The translations under genes and the position numbers were made by a program. From Lampris incognitus (taxonomy: Eukaryota; Chordata; Actinopteri; Lampriformes; Lampridae): a stretch of 64,000 nucleotides of DNA. Under the pieces are notes generated by a model. That model had not been told where the DNA came from. It saw only the letters and a program-made list of their open reading frames with translations, and did no database searches. Positions 40,751-64,000 of the stretch are shown here, one piece after another (the stretch's first letter is position 1; each line of letters begins with the position of its first letter). Where the stretch lies: assembly GCF_029633865.1 (NCBI RefSeq), contig NC_079213.1, forward strand, positions 102,262,923 through 102,326,922. The letters run 5' to 3'.

Positions 40751-41841
40751 ATGGATGACAAGGCAAATGGCTCCGTGGACACTAAAAGGTATCAGATTAA
40801 TTTTATGCCCCCAAGGAGGGATTTTAACAGTCATGTTGATTGCTTACATTGTAAAGTACGTCGTGAATGTCTAAGAAACAAAATATTTGCATGGATGTTA
40901 TCTAGCCCTACAGAAAATGGACAGCTGCCGGATCCTGCTAACTGGGGGGTGGCGGACGTCGTCAATTACTTCAAAGCAACGGGATTCGAAGAGCAGGCCA
41001 CTGCTTTCCAGGACCAGGTTAGTCAATGTCAGTCTTTTTGCTTTAACTTATCTGATGAAGCGAGCAAACCCAAAGCATTGAAACCAAACACACATAGCAA
41101 TCTTTAGTATGCGTGTATACTTTTTAGACTGTACTGACATGTACACTGCATTAAACACTTATTTTAAACCAGTTCAGTATTCCTGCTGTATATATTCATG
41201 TTTATATGTTTTCTTATCAGTGCAATGTCTCTCTTAAAAGTGCAAATACTGTAGATTCCCACTAAAGGCAGATACAATATTACCCATTTGTGATTGATAG
41301 TTCTTACTTTCTGCAGCATGTATGAAAAGATACTTGTCACTCCCTAATTCCTTACTTAGCCAAATCAGGTACTTCTTTTAGGCACATAAATATTTTTTTC
41401 ACAAATAATTTTCAACTGTTACGTTTTTGCATGGTGTACAAAAAGATGCCTACCAGCTGCAAATTCCTCTCATGGAAATTAGATATTTGGTTATTTTGAT
41501 CATTTCAGGTATGTAGATATTTTTCGTAGAGGATGTTTGACTTAAGCTATTTCTACTACAAAACATTTGATTTCATGTCCTTGTGACTTTACGTCGAGCA
41601 TCACACAATGACAAGATTCCTAGTGTTAACTTTGCCATCAGTAGAGTTGAACTTCTGAATAGGCTGTCAATCAAGTAATTCTCACCCCACCTGACAGGAA
41701 ATTGATGGCAAGTCCCTCCTCCTGATGACGCGTAACGATGTCCTGACAGGACTGTCCATCAAACTGGGCCCTGCACTGAAGATCTACGAGTATCACGTGA
41801 AGCCACTGCAAACTCAGCACCTGAAGAGCAATGCGTCGTAG
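40751..41841 (+). CDS. samd13: Sterile alpha motif domain-containing protein 13
   Basis: A small SAM-domain protein of unknown biochemical role; SAM domains usually mediate protein-protein contacts. Coding exons: 40751-40788, 40906-41017, 41698-41841, giving 97 residues. It opens [12 protein letters not shown], joined to [16 protein letters not shown], and the SAM domain runs from about residue 22 ([19 protein letters not shown]) to [15 protein letters not shown]. The human counterpart, as I recall it, reads ENKENGSVGVKNSMENGRPP, which supports removing the 117-nt intron 40789-40905. That intron is stop-free and in frame, so retention would insert 39 residues including three cysteines. The position directly after prkacb matches mammals. 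An AATAAA at 42665-42670 is the likely poly(A) signal. Confidence 0.92.
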
Positions 41842-42664
41842 CCCCGCAGGGCTGCCCACCCACCCAAACACCCCCACCCCCAGCGACAATCAGCGTGTCA
41901 GGAGACGCCAGGCTAGCTGCCGCTTTACAAAGACTCCTGGCCACACTGACACCTTAGAGGGAGGACAGGAACAATTTGAATGCTGTTTGATTTTGTTTGT
42001 TTATTTGTTTGTTTTTTAAAGCTTGGAGCCTATTGGTGGGCTGCAGATGTGGTCTACTCAGCTGTTTACCCTTTCAGGCATTCTTATTCCTGCTGCTTGA
42101 CAAATGTATTTCATGTTTCTTTTATTTTTTATTTAAAAGAGGGATCATTTTGGGGCGGGATACTGCTGGTTTGATTTTTGTTTTGTGTGTATGGGCGTGT
42201 GTGTTTGGGAAGTTATTTGACTAATGTTGGTTTAAAAAATATTTGTATATAAGATCATATTATTGTTGTTATTATTATAATTGAAAACTGTGTGTGCTCC
42301 ATCGTATGTGAAAACTTTGATACGTACATGAACAGATCCAATTCTGTTTTCGCCCTTTAAGTTTTTATGCTTTCAGCTGCAGAGCTGAATGTATAAGTTG
42401 TTCATAGCATGAAATGAAGCGTTTTATTTTTCTTCTTCACGCCTGAAGCAGACCAACCCTCCTGCACACCAACTGTACCCCTATAGGTTACCGATATGGA
42501 GCTATTTATTTAAGACAGATTTACAGTCCCTTGATCTTAACTGTGGTGCTTTTGGCATTCTCAAAGACATTTGAAGTACATTAAGTATTGAAGTGCTGCG
42601 TATGTAAAACCAATGGTGTATGTCTAACAACACTGGAGTTTGAATATTTGAATCAGAGATTTGC

Positions 42665-42670
42665 AATAAA
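42665..42670 (+). terminator. samd13: Candidate poly(A) signal of samd13
   Basis: AATAAA about 0.8 kb after the samd13 stop. A T-rich stretch follows about 50 bp downstream. Confidence 0.5.
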
Positions 42671-42754
42671 TGGTGCTCTTTTCTCACCAAAGAACAATAC
42701 CGATTGATTACGTTTTCGTTTTTTTTTTCCCTAATCAAATAGTTTTTTCAGTCA

Positions 42755-42865
42755 TTGTCTATACCTGCTTAATCCAAATGCGGGTCATTGAAGGTGTGAG
42801 TCTATCCCAGAATGCATTGGGGATATGAACAGGGAGATGCCCTGCATAAATCACCAGTCATGGTT
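42755..42865 (-). mobile_element. Old L2-like SINE tail remnant
   Basis: ACCTGCTTAATCCAAATGCG and GAGTCTATCCCAGAATGCAT are diverged forms of the SINE-A/L2 3' part in minus orientation. It lies between the poly(A) signals of samd13 and uox. Confidence 0.5.
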
Positions 42866-42869
42866 TATT
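42864..42869 (-). terminator. uox: Candidate poly(A) signal of uox
   Basis: AATAAA on the minus strand, about 295 bp after the uox stop codon. Not proven. Confidence 0.4.
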
Positions 42870-43161
42870 GTACATTTAATTCATATGGACAAAGGCTTGG
42901 CTCATACCTGAATCCATGGTTTGCCATAAAAAGATTGCTTAAATGCTGCCAACAGAAATAATGAAAGACTCATAACCCTACAAATTATGTTCTTTATAAA
43001 GAAAATGGTCAGGCCTCAGCTGTCCGGTTGTTAAATAGCTTACAGCAGGTTCATAGGCGATTTCTGAGTAATCTCTACAGCTCTGCCTCCTGTTGTATAA
43101 GCAGGGTTAACATAACATTGTTCTGTCTAAATGTTTCTGTGGGGTTTTCCTGCAGTTGTCT

Positions 43162-55804
<12,643 letters not shown>

Positions 55805-56741
55805 GACAGCGTCTCTCCCAGACGTCCTCTCGGACCACTAGAGCTGTGCACTGGATGTGGAAGGGGTTTTGTGGAGGAGGTGGTGCTAACCGTGGATTTT
55901 GAGCCGTGCACGCTGCCAGACACGTTTGAATCTTCCACCAGCAGGTGCAAACCCAGCAGCTTCAGGGCCATCCAGTTAGACATACTAATAGCAAATACAA
56001 TAAAGCATTTGCACTTAGTAACGTTAATTTGCTTAGGTAAATTTGGTGTAGATAGCAACAAGGACACCAGCAAACAGACTTTAGGCGAGAATCCAGGTAT
56101 GATGTCCTGTCTGAGTAATGCGCAGACGAGGCACCATCACCCAGCACCGTCACCTCAAATTAAAACATAAACCAACTGTAAGTATTGACCAAATAGCCTA
56201 TCAAATAGACCCAGGCAGCCAACTGTCAAGATATTGGATAATAAAAGAAATGATGAATAAAACTAAGATGAGGAAATTGGCATAAATGAAGAGGATGGTA
56301 TAAAAAGGAGCAAAAGCGGGAAGGATTAAAAAGGAGCAGTTGCCCAACACCGAGGCTCAGAATTAAAGCTGAGCTCGTCTGCCGCCAAGTATTGACAGAA
56401 TACCTTTAGTGGTAATAGAAAATTATGGTTATTGTTACGGCACGGGAAAACAGGGATCAATTGCATTGGGGACGTTTTGCACCTCCAGATGTGTCAGGGC
56501 ACACGCTTAGGAGAATTTGCACATAAATGGCATATGAAGGAATTTATGTTTAGATTAGCCTTTATGTTTAGTTTAGCCTCTCTGTTAATTCAAATAATTT
56601 CAGTGCTCACATATCAAGTCCTGTCATTCCTGTGGGGGGGGGGCCTCTGGTGACCCACGACCTCCAACAAACAAGTGTTTCATCAATACTAAGAAGAATT
56701 CAAACAAATAAACACAAGAGTGGCAGTCAGCCAATGTTTTA
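55805..56741. other. Region upstream of uox
   Basis: The uox promoter should be here, directly right of 55804. No TATA box or CpG cluster is evident. There is no other gene. A G-run lies at 56633-56641. Confidence 0.35.
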
Positions 56742-57965
56742 TATTCAAGTTTCAAGATTCTTTATTTGTTGCGTCTCATTATGCAAGTACAAGAGAGTAA
56801 AATTCTTGTGTTTCAGAACAAAAAAGCAGTAATAATAATAATAAATAGTGTGGGGTGTATGTAGGGTGCTGTGTGTGTGTGTGTGTGTAGGCCCAGCCTT
56901 AATAAAGGAGCATATGTGTATGTAGTTGTTTGTCTATTTGTGTGTTTGTGTAAGCCAAGCTACATCTGTGTGGGTGTGTTTGCATGGAAATCCGCTGAAG
57001 ACCATAGGTCAGTACCAATCAGTCCGGCACCAGGCTTAGTGTCTTTAATGTTCTTTGTTCAAAAGCCCGGTTGCTTGGTGGAAAAAGCTGTTCTGGAGCC
57101 TACTGGTCCGGGCTTTGAGGCTGCGGTACCAATTGCCTGACGGTAGCAGCTGGAACAGTCCATAGTTGGGGTGGCTGGGGTCTTTGATAATCCTATGGGC
57201 TTTGTGCTGACACAGCATCCATTGTATATGTCCTGGATGGAGGGAAACTCACATCCACTGATGTCCTGGGCCATCCACACAACCCTCTGCAGCGTTTTGC
57301 AGTTGTGGGCAGTGCAGTTCCCATGCCAGGCGGTGATGCATCCAGTCAGGATGCTCTCGGTTGTGCCTCTGTAGAAGGCCCGTAGAATCCTGGGCCCCAT
57401 GCTGAACTTCTTCAGTCACCTGAGGTGAAAGAGGCGTTGCTGTGTCTTTTTCACCACATGGCTGGTGTATTCATCTCAGGTGAGGTCCTCGGTAATGTGA
57501 CCACCGAGGAATTTGAAGCTCTTGACCCTCTCCACAGCAGTCCTGTTGACGGTGATGGGGTCCAGCCTCCCCCCTCTCTTCCTGTAGTCCAAAATCAGCT
57601 CCTTGATTTTGTCAACATTGAGAGAGACATTATTCTCCTGGCACCACTTTGTTAGACCGTTGACCTCTCACCTGTGTGCCATCTCGTCATCGTTGGTGAC
57701 CCTTCACCGTCGTGTTGTCAGCAAACTTTATCACCAAGTTGGCGCTATGTGTGGCCATGCAGTCATGGGTGTACAGGGAGTAGAGGAGGGGACTCAGGAT
57801 GCAACCCTGGGGGGCTCCTGTGTTTAGGGTCAGAGGTGCAGAGGTGTTGGAGCCCATCCTTACCACCTGGCGTCGGCTCAACAGGAAGTTCAGGATCCAG
57901 CTGCATAGGCTGGGGTTGAGTCCTAAGTCCCCAAGCTTGGTGTAGAGTCTGGAGGGGACTACGGT
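56742..57965 (-). mobile_element. Decayed L2/CR1/Rex1-type LINE
   Basis: On the minus strand, 57881-57687 encodes TGAPQGCILSPLLYSLYTHD and a degraded catalytic box FADN (FADD expected) in IKFADNTTV. The C-terminal part lies at about 57400-57059 (ILRAFYRGTTESILTGCITA, SLNKEH-like end decayed). The 3' terminus with AACAAATAAAGAATC is near 56745. Several frame changes are present. Lies between the divergent uox and dnase2b genes. Confidence 0.8.
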
Positions 57966-58085
57966 GGATACGATATGTATATGGTGGGTATATCTGAGTC
58001 TAGTAATGATACTGCCATTGTTGGAGTCCTTAGAGGTACTATATGTAAAATTCTGATTTAGTCATAGCTAAAAAAAAGAAACATA

Positions 58086-58223
58086 TCAAGGGTCTTTGGA
58101 CTGTGGGAGGAAACGGGAGCACCTGGAGGAAACCCATGTAGACACGGGGAGAACATGCCAAGAGAACAGTCCAAAGACATGAAGGTCAGGTGAATCGGCA
58201 TTACTAAATTGTACCGAGGTATG

Positions 58224-58282
<59 letters not shown>

Positions 58283-58455
58283 CCCTGTGTGTGTGTGTGG
58301 GCCCTGTGTGTGTGTGGGCCCTGTGTGATGGCCTGGCGGCCTGTCTAGAGTGTCTCCCTGCCTGCCGCCCAATGACTGCTGGGATAGGCTCCAGCATCCC
58401 CTCGACCCTGAGAGCAGGATAAGCGGTTTGGATAACGGATGGATGGATGGATGGA
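58086..58455 (+). mobile_element. SINE-A with internally inverted 5' part
   Basis: 58163-58455 is a plus-strand SINE-A body with an expanded TG tract (58226-58310) and a GGATGGATGGAT tail. 58091-58158 is a piece of the same SINE in minus orientation (GTCTTTGGACTGTGGGAGGA). The two meet head to head around 58160, so the 5' part appears inverted. Confidence 0.8.
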
Positions 58456-58973
58456 TGGATATCAGGGGTTTGGAAAGGCTCAGTGTATGCATACTAAATA
58501 GATGTAAATACGGAGTATGTAGCTTATAGTTACTAAATGATCGAAACCATCCCATTATTTTTTTGCGCCTTTGTCGTTTCCATGGAAATGATCAGCCAGG
58601 GGAATGTGCGCCAAAGCAATATGGCGGACAGTGAAGCGGGAGGATCATACAAACCAGCGCTACTCAACCATGTGCCATAGAGATGTATGTGCACACGAAT
58701 CGATATCACTGGTGTAAATAGCGCGCCTATGACAAATTTGTGATAACAAGAAAATATGAAATAGCGGCTCTCTTCTACAGAGTATTCATGTTAAGAATGA
58801 TGTGATTAATTTGGTATGGGTTTGTTTTAAGGGTTAAATACAGCTTCTGCTGTACTTCAGCTATCAATAGCAGACTGTGGTTGTGCCCACAGGCGTGAAT
58901 GTGTTTGACTGTGTGAGAGTAAGACAGAGAGAGTCCAAAAACATAGATAGACAGACTGATGGATCGATGGATC

Positions 58974-59172
<199 letters not shown>

Positions 59173-59376
59173 CGATAGTAGTATCTCTTAAGTCTCTCTT
59201 CACTGCCAGGGGGTTTCCCTGTCATGTGAACAGATTTCATGACTTCCTGTTTTTTAAATCCCTCGCCAGCGGTGCCTTTTTCACTTCTCAGAGTTGCTCA
59301 GTCATAAAACAGAAACTGACCAAAGATTTTAATTCCCCTTTTCTTCCGCATGTTTCATTTCAGATAGTTGGTGAAG

Positions 59377-59943
59377 ATGGCAGCAGTGTTTAGCGTATGG
59401 CTGGGTGTTATCATGGTTTCACTAAGTTGCACAGTATGTAGGACAGAGATTTCCTGCAGAAATGAAGCCGGTGAGCCTGTGGATTGGTGAGTTGATTTTT
59501 TTTTTTTTTTTAGTAAATTGATATCGTATTTTTGACCTTTGTACTCAATTGTCATATCACATCAGCGTCAGGATAAAACAAGAGTCACTTTTGTTATTTC
59601 CAGTGAGGTCCTTGAATGTTCTTGTGTGTCTTTTTGACAAGCAAACAAGAAGGAAATGGAAACCTCCAAGTTTCGTGACCATTTTCAACTATGTTGAAAA
59701 ATGGATCAAGACCTATGAGCAAAGTGACCTCTTTCATTCTACCAGAGTTTCCCCTCTTACTAATTCAGGTTCATTATATACAAACTACCCAAGTATATGA
59801 TTGGAGAGGTGGGCAGTGGGGTGAACTACATGTACCTGGACTCCTCTGTGGGGAGCTGGAGGAAGAGTAAATTTGAAGTCAACACAACCGAAGGGGCCAT
59901 AGGGAGTACACTGAGGCAGATCTACGAAGGACAAGCCTACAAG
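59377..59943 (+). CDS. dnase2b: Deoxyribonuclease II beta, first two exons (partial)
   Basis: DNase II family enzymes cut DNA in lysosomes at acid pH without metal ions. Exon 1 (59377-59486) encodes a hydrophobic signal peptide (MAAVFSVWLGVIMVSLSCTV) and ISCRNEAGEPVDW. Exon 2 (59769-59943) joins in phase and reads FIIYKLPKYMIGEVGSG, YMYLDSSVGSWRKS, NTTEGAIGSTLRQIYE. These match DNase II (CYGDSGQPVDWFVVYKLP, YLDESSGGW, EGAVGRSLQPLY). The signal peptide suggests entry to the secretory/lysosomal route. The downstream exons with the catalytic histidines are not found before 64000, because intron 2 holds two LINEs. Naming it dnase2b rather than dnase2a rests on its position next to uox. Confidence 0.88.
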
Positions 59944-59954
59944 GTGAGACTGTC

Positions 59955-59956
<2 letters not shown>

Positions 59957-59988
<32 letters not shown>
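59957..59988. repeat. (GT)n microsatellite
   Basis: About 15 GT units just inside dnase2b intron 2. Confidence 0.9.
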
Positions 59989-60039
59989 GGTTGTTGTGAT
60001 GGTGTGTAGATGGTGTGTGATGTGGTGGAGACGCATGCT

Positions 60040-61235
60040 TGTACTAATGATCCCAGCAGCTATGCTGTCTAGAGCGTGGCTCCTGGTAGGGTCACCCAAG
60101 GCAGATAGGTCAAGGGGGAGGTTCCAGATGAAGCGTGATCCAACAAAGACCTCAACGGTGGAACTGGTGGAAAATGTCACCAGGTCACAACGGCAGTGAA
60201 GGCGGATGAAGGCTGCGACTGAGGGTGGTCCCCAATCGTCTTGGTTTTCCATGCCATTAGACTCTGTCCACCCCCTGCCAAGGACCGTGTGGTGGCTGCT
60301 GGCGCATCAGCCGCTCCATGTCAAAAGGTGTCACGCGCAGGCGTTCTCCCACAAGGATCAACCCATAAACATCCAGGGTCAAAGCCCTGCGGTGATCAGG
60401 AAGAGGTGACGGGGGCAGGACAGTGAAATCTGGCAGCCCCTAGCCACAACCTGACACACAGGCGGTGGGTATATGATCAGTCGCTAAGCCCTGGGACTGA
60501 GGCAGAGGGGCTTCTCAGCTGCTGCACCCATGACTGAGCAGCCCTATCTGCTCTGCTCACCCCAGTTGAGGAGGGGGCTAGAAAAGGTGCCCTAAACATA
60601 GTCTGCCTCATACCTCCAGTCTGGACTACCACATCCAGAGGGATCACCACCATGTGGTTTTGGAACCTGGAACATACAAATCCTGATGGACAGTCAATGT
60701 AGCAATCGACCTGAACGGTGTACTGCCATCATCACTTGAGAGCTGAGAAGATTCCGGATCGATATTGTCGCACTCTGAAACCCGAACTGGCCGACCAAGG
60801 GCAGCTGAAAAACAAGAAGGGTGGTTGCACTTTTTTTTTCTGGAAAGGAAAAGCAGCCGATGAGCTGAGGCTTTGCCATCAAAAACAGCCTAATTTGCCA
60901 CCTTGCTGAGCTTCCTCTGGGCATCAATGAACACCTGATGACAATACAACTGGCGTTTGTAAATAACCAAAGCATCACTGTCTTCAGTGCATACACTCCA
61001 ACACTTGACTCACAAGATGAAGTAAAGGAGAGCTTCTATGTCGACCCGGACAATGTCCTCACCAAAGTCCCCAAGGAGGATAAATTAATCCTGCTTGGAC
61101 TTGGAGATTTCAATGCGCGAGCAGGAGGAAATTACAATTTGTGGAAAGGCATAATTGGGAAGGAAGGAGTTGGAAACACAAACTCCACTGGCACCCTGCT
61201 GCATTTATTAAATAAAACTCGAAGCTTTTGATTTT
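60040..61235 (+). mobile_element. LINE 5' region with endonuclease fragment
   Basis: About 650 bp of GC-rich 5'UTR-like sequence (GGTAGGGTCACCCAAGGC, GGTGGTCCCCAATCGTCTTG) leads into decayed endonuclease coding. One piece has FFFWKGKAADELR. Another, 60938-61231, reads VFSAYTPTLDSQDEVKESFY, PKEDKLILLGLGDFNARAGG and IGKEGVGNTNSTGTLL. The G-D-F-N-A-R motif is the AP-endonuclease active site; an extra LG sits before it. The element stops there without RT. Fish proteins of this type are often mislabelled craniofacial development protein 2-like. Confidence 0.75.
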
Positions 61236-61386
61236 CATCTTACAGTGCACTTTAACTTTTAATCTCTTTTCATGTTTTCAAATGTCTTTTTATTGCCTTA
61301 TGTTGCTTCTCTTAATGCATTTTATGTTTTATGTAAAGCACTTAGCTCATCTCTCAAAGGATAGAGGGATTGTCTGTAGATAGTGA
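61236..61386. other. Short non-repeat interval in dnase2b intron 2
   Basis: AT-rich, nothing recognised. Confidence 0.4.
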
Positions 61387-64000
61387 CTACTACTACTTTC
61401 GGCTGCTCCCGTTAGGGGTTGCCACAGCGGATCATCCGTTTCCCTTTCTTCCTGTCTTCTGCGTCTTCCTCTGTCACACCAGCCACCTGCATGTCCTCTC
61501 TCACCACATCCATAAACCTCCTCTTTGGCCTTCCTCTTCTCCTCTTCCCTGGCAGCTCCATATTCAGCATCCTTCTCCCAATATACTCAGCATCTCTCCT
61601 CCACACATGTCCAAGCCATCTCAATCTTGCCTCTCTTGCTTTGTCTCCAAACCGTCCAACCTGAGCGGTCCCTCTAATATAATCGCTCCTAATCCTGTCC
61701 TTCTTCATCACTCCCAGTGAAAATCTTAGCATCTTCAACTCTGCCACCTCCAGCTCCGCCTCCTGTCTTTCGTCAGTGCCACTGTCTCCAAACCATATAA
61801 CATAGCTGGTCTCACAACCATCTTGTAAACTTTCCCTTTAACTCTTGCTGGTACCCTTCTGTCGCAAATCACTCCTGACACTCTTCTCCACCCACTCCAA
61901 CCTGCCTGCACTCTCTTCTTCACCTCTCTTCTGCACTCTCCGTTACTTTGGACAGTTGACCCCAAGTATTTAAACTCAAATGCCTTTGTCACCTCCACTC
62001 CTTGCATCCTGACCATTCCACTGTCCTCTCTCTCATTCACGCATAGGTATTCTGTCTTGCTCCTACTGACTTTCATTCCTCTTCTCTCCAGTGCATACCT
62101 CCACCTCTCCAGGCTCTCCTCAACCTGCACCCTACTCTCGCTACAGATCACAATGTCATCCACGAACATCATCGTCCATGGAGACTCCTGCCTGATCTTG
62201 TCCGTCAACCTGTCCATCACCATTGCAAACAAGAAAGGGCTCAGAGCCGGTCCTTGATGCAATCCCACCTCCACCTTGAACCCATCTGTCATTCCAACCG
62301 CACACCTCACCATTGTCACACTTCCCTCATACGTATCCTGCACCACTCCTACATACTTCTCTGCAACTCCTGACTTCCTCATACAATGCCATACCTCCTC
62401 TCTCGGCACTCTGTCATAAGCTTTCTCTAAATCTACAAAGACACAATGCAACTCTTTCTGGCCTTCTCTTTACTTCTCAATCAACATTCTCAAAGCAAAC
62501 ATCGCATCTGTGGTGCTCTTTCGTGGCATGAAACCATACTGCTGCTCGCTGATCGTCACCTCTCCTCTTAACCTAGCTTCTATTACTCTTTCCCAAATCT
62601 TCATGCTGTGGCTGATCCACTTTATACCTCTGTAGTTGTTACAGTTCTGCACATCGCCCTTGTTCTTGAAAATCGGTACCAGTGTGCTTCTTCTCCACTC
62701 CTCAGGCATCCTCTCACTTTCCAGGATTGTGTTAAACAATCTAGTTAAAAACTCCACTGCCATCTCTCCTAAACATCTCCATGCCTCCACAGGTATGTCA
62801 TCAGGACCAACTGCCTTTCCACTCTTCATCCTCTTCATAGCTGCCCTCACTTCCTCCTTGTTAATCCACTGAACTTCCTGATTCACTATCCCTACATCAT
62901 CCAACCTTCTCTCTCTCTCATTTTCTTCATTCATCAGCCCCTCAAAGTATTCCTTCCACCTTCTTACCACACTCTCCTCGCTTGTCAGCACATTTCCATC
63001 TCTATCCTTGATCGCCCTAACTTGCTGCACATCCTTTGCAGCTTGGTCCCTCTGTCTAGCCAATCGGTACAAGTCCTTTTCTCCTTCCTTAGTGTCTAAT
63101 CTGTCATACAACTCACCATACGCCTTTTCCTTTGCCTTTGCCACCTCTCTCTTTGCTTTACGCTGCATCTCCTTGTACTCCTGTCTACTTTCTTCATCTC
63201 TCTTACTATCCCACTTCTTCTTTGCCAACCTTTTCCTCTGTATAATTTGCTGTACTTCCTCATTCCACCACCAAGTCTCCTTGTCTTCCTTCCTCTGTCC
63301 TGATGACATACCAAGTACCTTCCTAGCTGTCTCCCTCACTATTTCTGCAGTGGTTTTCCAGCCATCTGGCAACTCTTCACTACCACCCAGTGCCTGTCTT
63401 AACTCCTGCCTGAACTCCACACAACAGTCTTCCTTCTTCAACTTCCACCATTTGATCTTCGGCTGTGTCTTCACTCGCTTCCTCTTCTTGGTCTCTAAAG
63501 TCATCCTACAGACCACCATCCGATGCTGCCTAGCTACGTTCTCCCCTGTCACCACCTTGCAGTCTCCAATCCCTTTTAGATGGCGCCTTCTACATAAGAT
63601 ATAGTCCACCTGTGTGCACTTTCCTCCACTCTTGTACGTCACCCTGTGTTCCTCCCTCTTCTTGAAATATGTATTCACCACAGCCATTTCCATCCTTTTC
63701 GCAAAATTGACCACCATCTGTCCTTCCACATTTCTCTTCTTGACTCCATACCTTCCCATCACCTCCTCATCACCTCTGTTCCCTTCACCAACATGTCCAT
63801 TGAAGTCCGCTCCAATCACCACTCTCTCCTCCTTGGGTACCCTCTCCACCATGTCGTCCAACTCACTCCAGAATTCTTCTTTTTCAACCATCTCACACCC
63901 AACTTGCGGGGCATATGCGCTGATAACATTCAGCAATAAACCTTCAATTTCCAGCTTCATACTCATCACTCTGTCTGACACTCTCTTCACCTCCAGCACG
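61387..64000 (-). mobile_element. RTE-type LINE, second copy, runs off the window
   Basis: Very close relative of 12.1-14.4 kb but longer at the 5' side. On the minus strand, 63999-62470 carries the AP endonuclease (NVISAYAPQVGC, VVIGADFNGHVGEGNRGDEE, TQVDYILCRR) and early RT. 62451-61735 carries the catalytic box as FVDD and 61747-61412 the C-terminus. Two lesions relative to copy 1: a Tyr codon has become TAA at 62470-62472, and one base is missing from an A run near 61768-61770. The 3' end has the same (GTA)n tail. The 5' end and one target duplication are outside the window. Confidence 0.9.

Noticed and set aside
40712-41107. samd13 reading frame taken as one uninterrupted exon to 41107
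   Set aside because: It begins at a GTG in an intron, runs through an acceptor, through the 117-nt intron and past the donor at 41017. Splice signals and the mammalian alignment give the three-exon model.
60938-61231. Craniofacial development protein 2-like host gene
   Set aside because: It is the endonuclease fragment of a LINE (GDFNAR motif), and such labels usually come from LINEs.

Overview
The window is ray-finned fish (teleost) nuclear DNA. The evidence is a set of split vertebrate genes with GT-AG introns, embedded in fish-type SINEs, non-LTR elements, Tc1/hAT/PIF DNA transposons and long microsatellites. I see no bacterial, phage, retroviral, LTR or Polinton sequence.

Four host genes can be read, in the order prkacb (+), samd13 (+), uox (-), dnase2b (+, 5' part only). 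From general knowledge this is the order PRKACB-SAMD13-UOX-DNASE2B of human 1p31, so it is an ancient vertebrate block. prkacb (coding 17856-34368) is a complete ten-exon PKA catalytic subunit of 351 residues, with a second, Cbeta2-type first exon at 20547-20697. samd13 (40751-41841) encodes a 97-residue SAM-domain protein. uox (55804 down to 43162, eight exons, 299 residues) encodes a uricase that keeps every catalytic residue I can check and ends in a peroxisomal ARL signal. dnase2b is represented by its signal-peptide exon and second exon (59377-59943); the rest lies past the window end. samd13 and uox are tail to tail, with candidate poly(A) signals about 200 bp apart. uox and dnase2b are head to head, with start codons about 3.6 kb apart.

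Layout: 1-17.4 kb is gene-free and repeat-rich (SINEs, hAT MITE, LINE pieces, a 5'-truncated RTE-type LINE with a 768-codon open frame at 12.1-14.4 kb). 17.4-38.3 kb is prkacb with its promoter and a long presumed 3'UTR; its introns hold three SINE copies, a nearly whole Tc1 transposon and other repeats. 38.6-42.7 kb is samd13. 42.8-55.8 kb is uox, whose introns are packed with nested foldback elements, a LINE, SINEs, a 13-bp minisatellite and a GATAT-type satellite. 56.7-59.2 kb is a decayed LINE, a rearranged SINE and a long GATA microsatellite. 59.4-64 kb is the start of dnase2b, with two LINEs in its second intron; one is a second RTE copy that runs off the end.

The genes do not form one pathway: cAMP signalling, an uncharacterised SAM protein, purine degradation in peroxisomes and lysosomal DNA digestion. 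I found no clearly new biological system. The most interesting points are a split codon that gives Val or Met depending on which prkacb first exon is used, a stop-free 117-nt in-frame intron in samd13, a possible alternative prkacb C-terminus, and nested inverted-repeat structures in uox introns. 'SINE-A' below is a tRNA-headed SINE with an L2-like 3' part and a GGAT tail. 'SINE-B' is a different tRNA-headed SINE with an A-rich tail.
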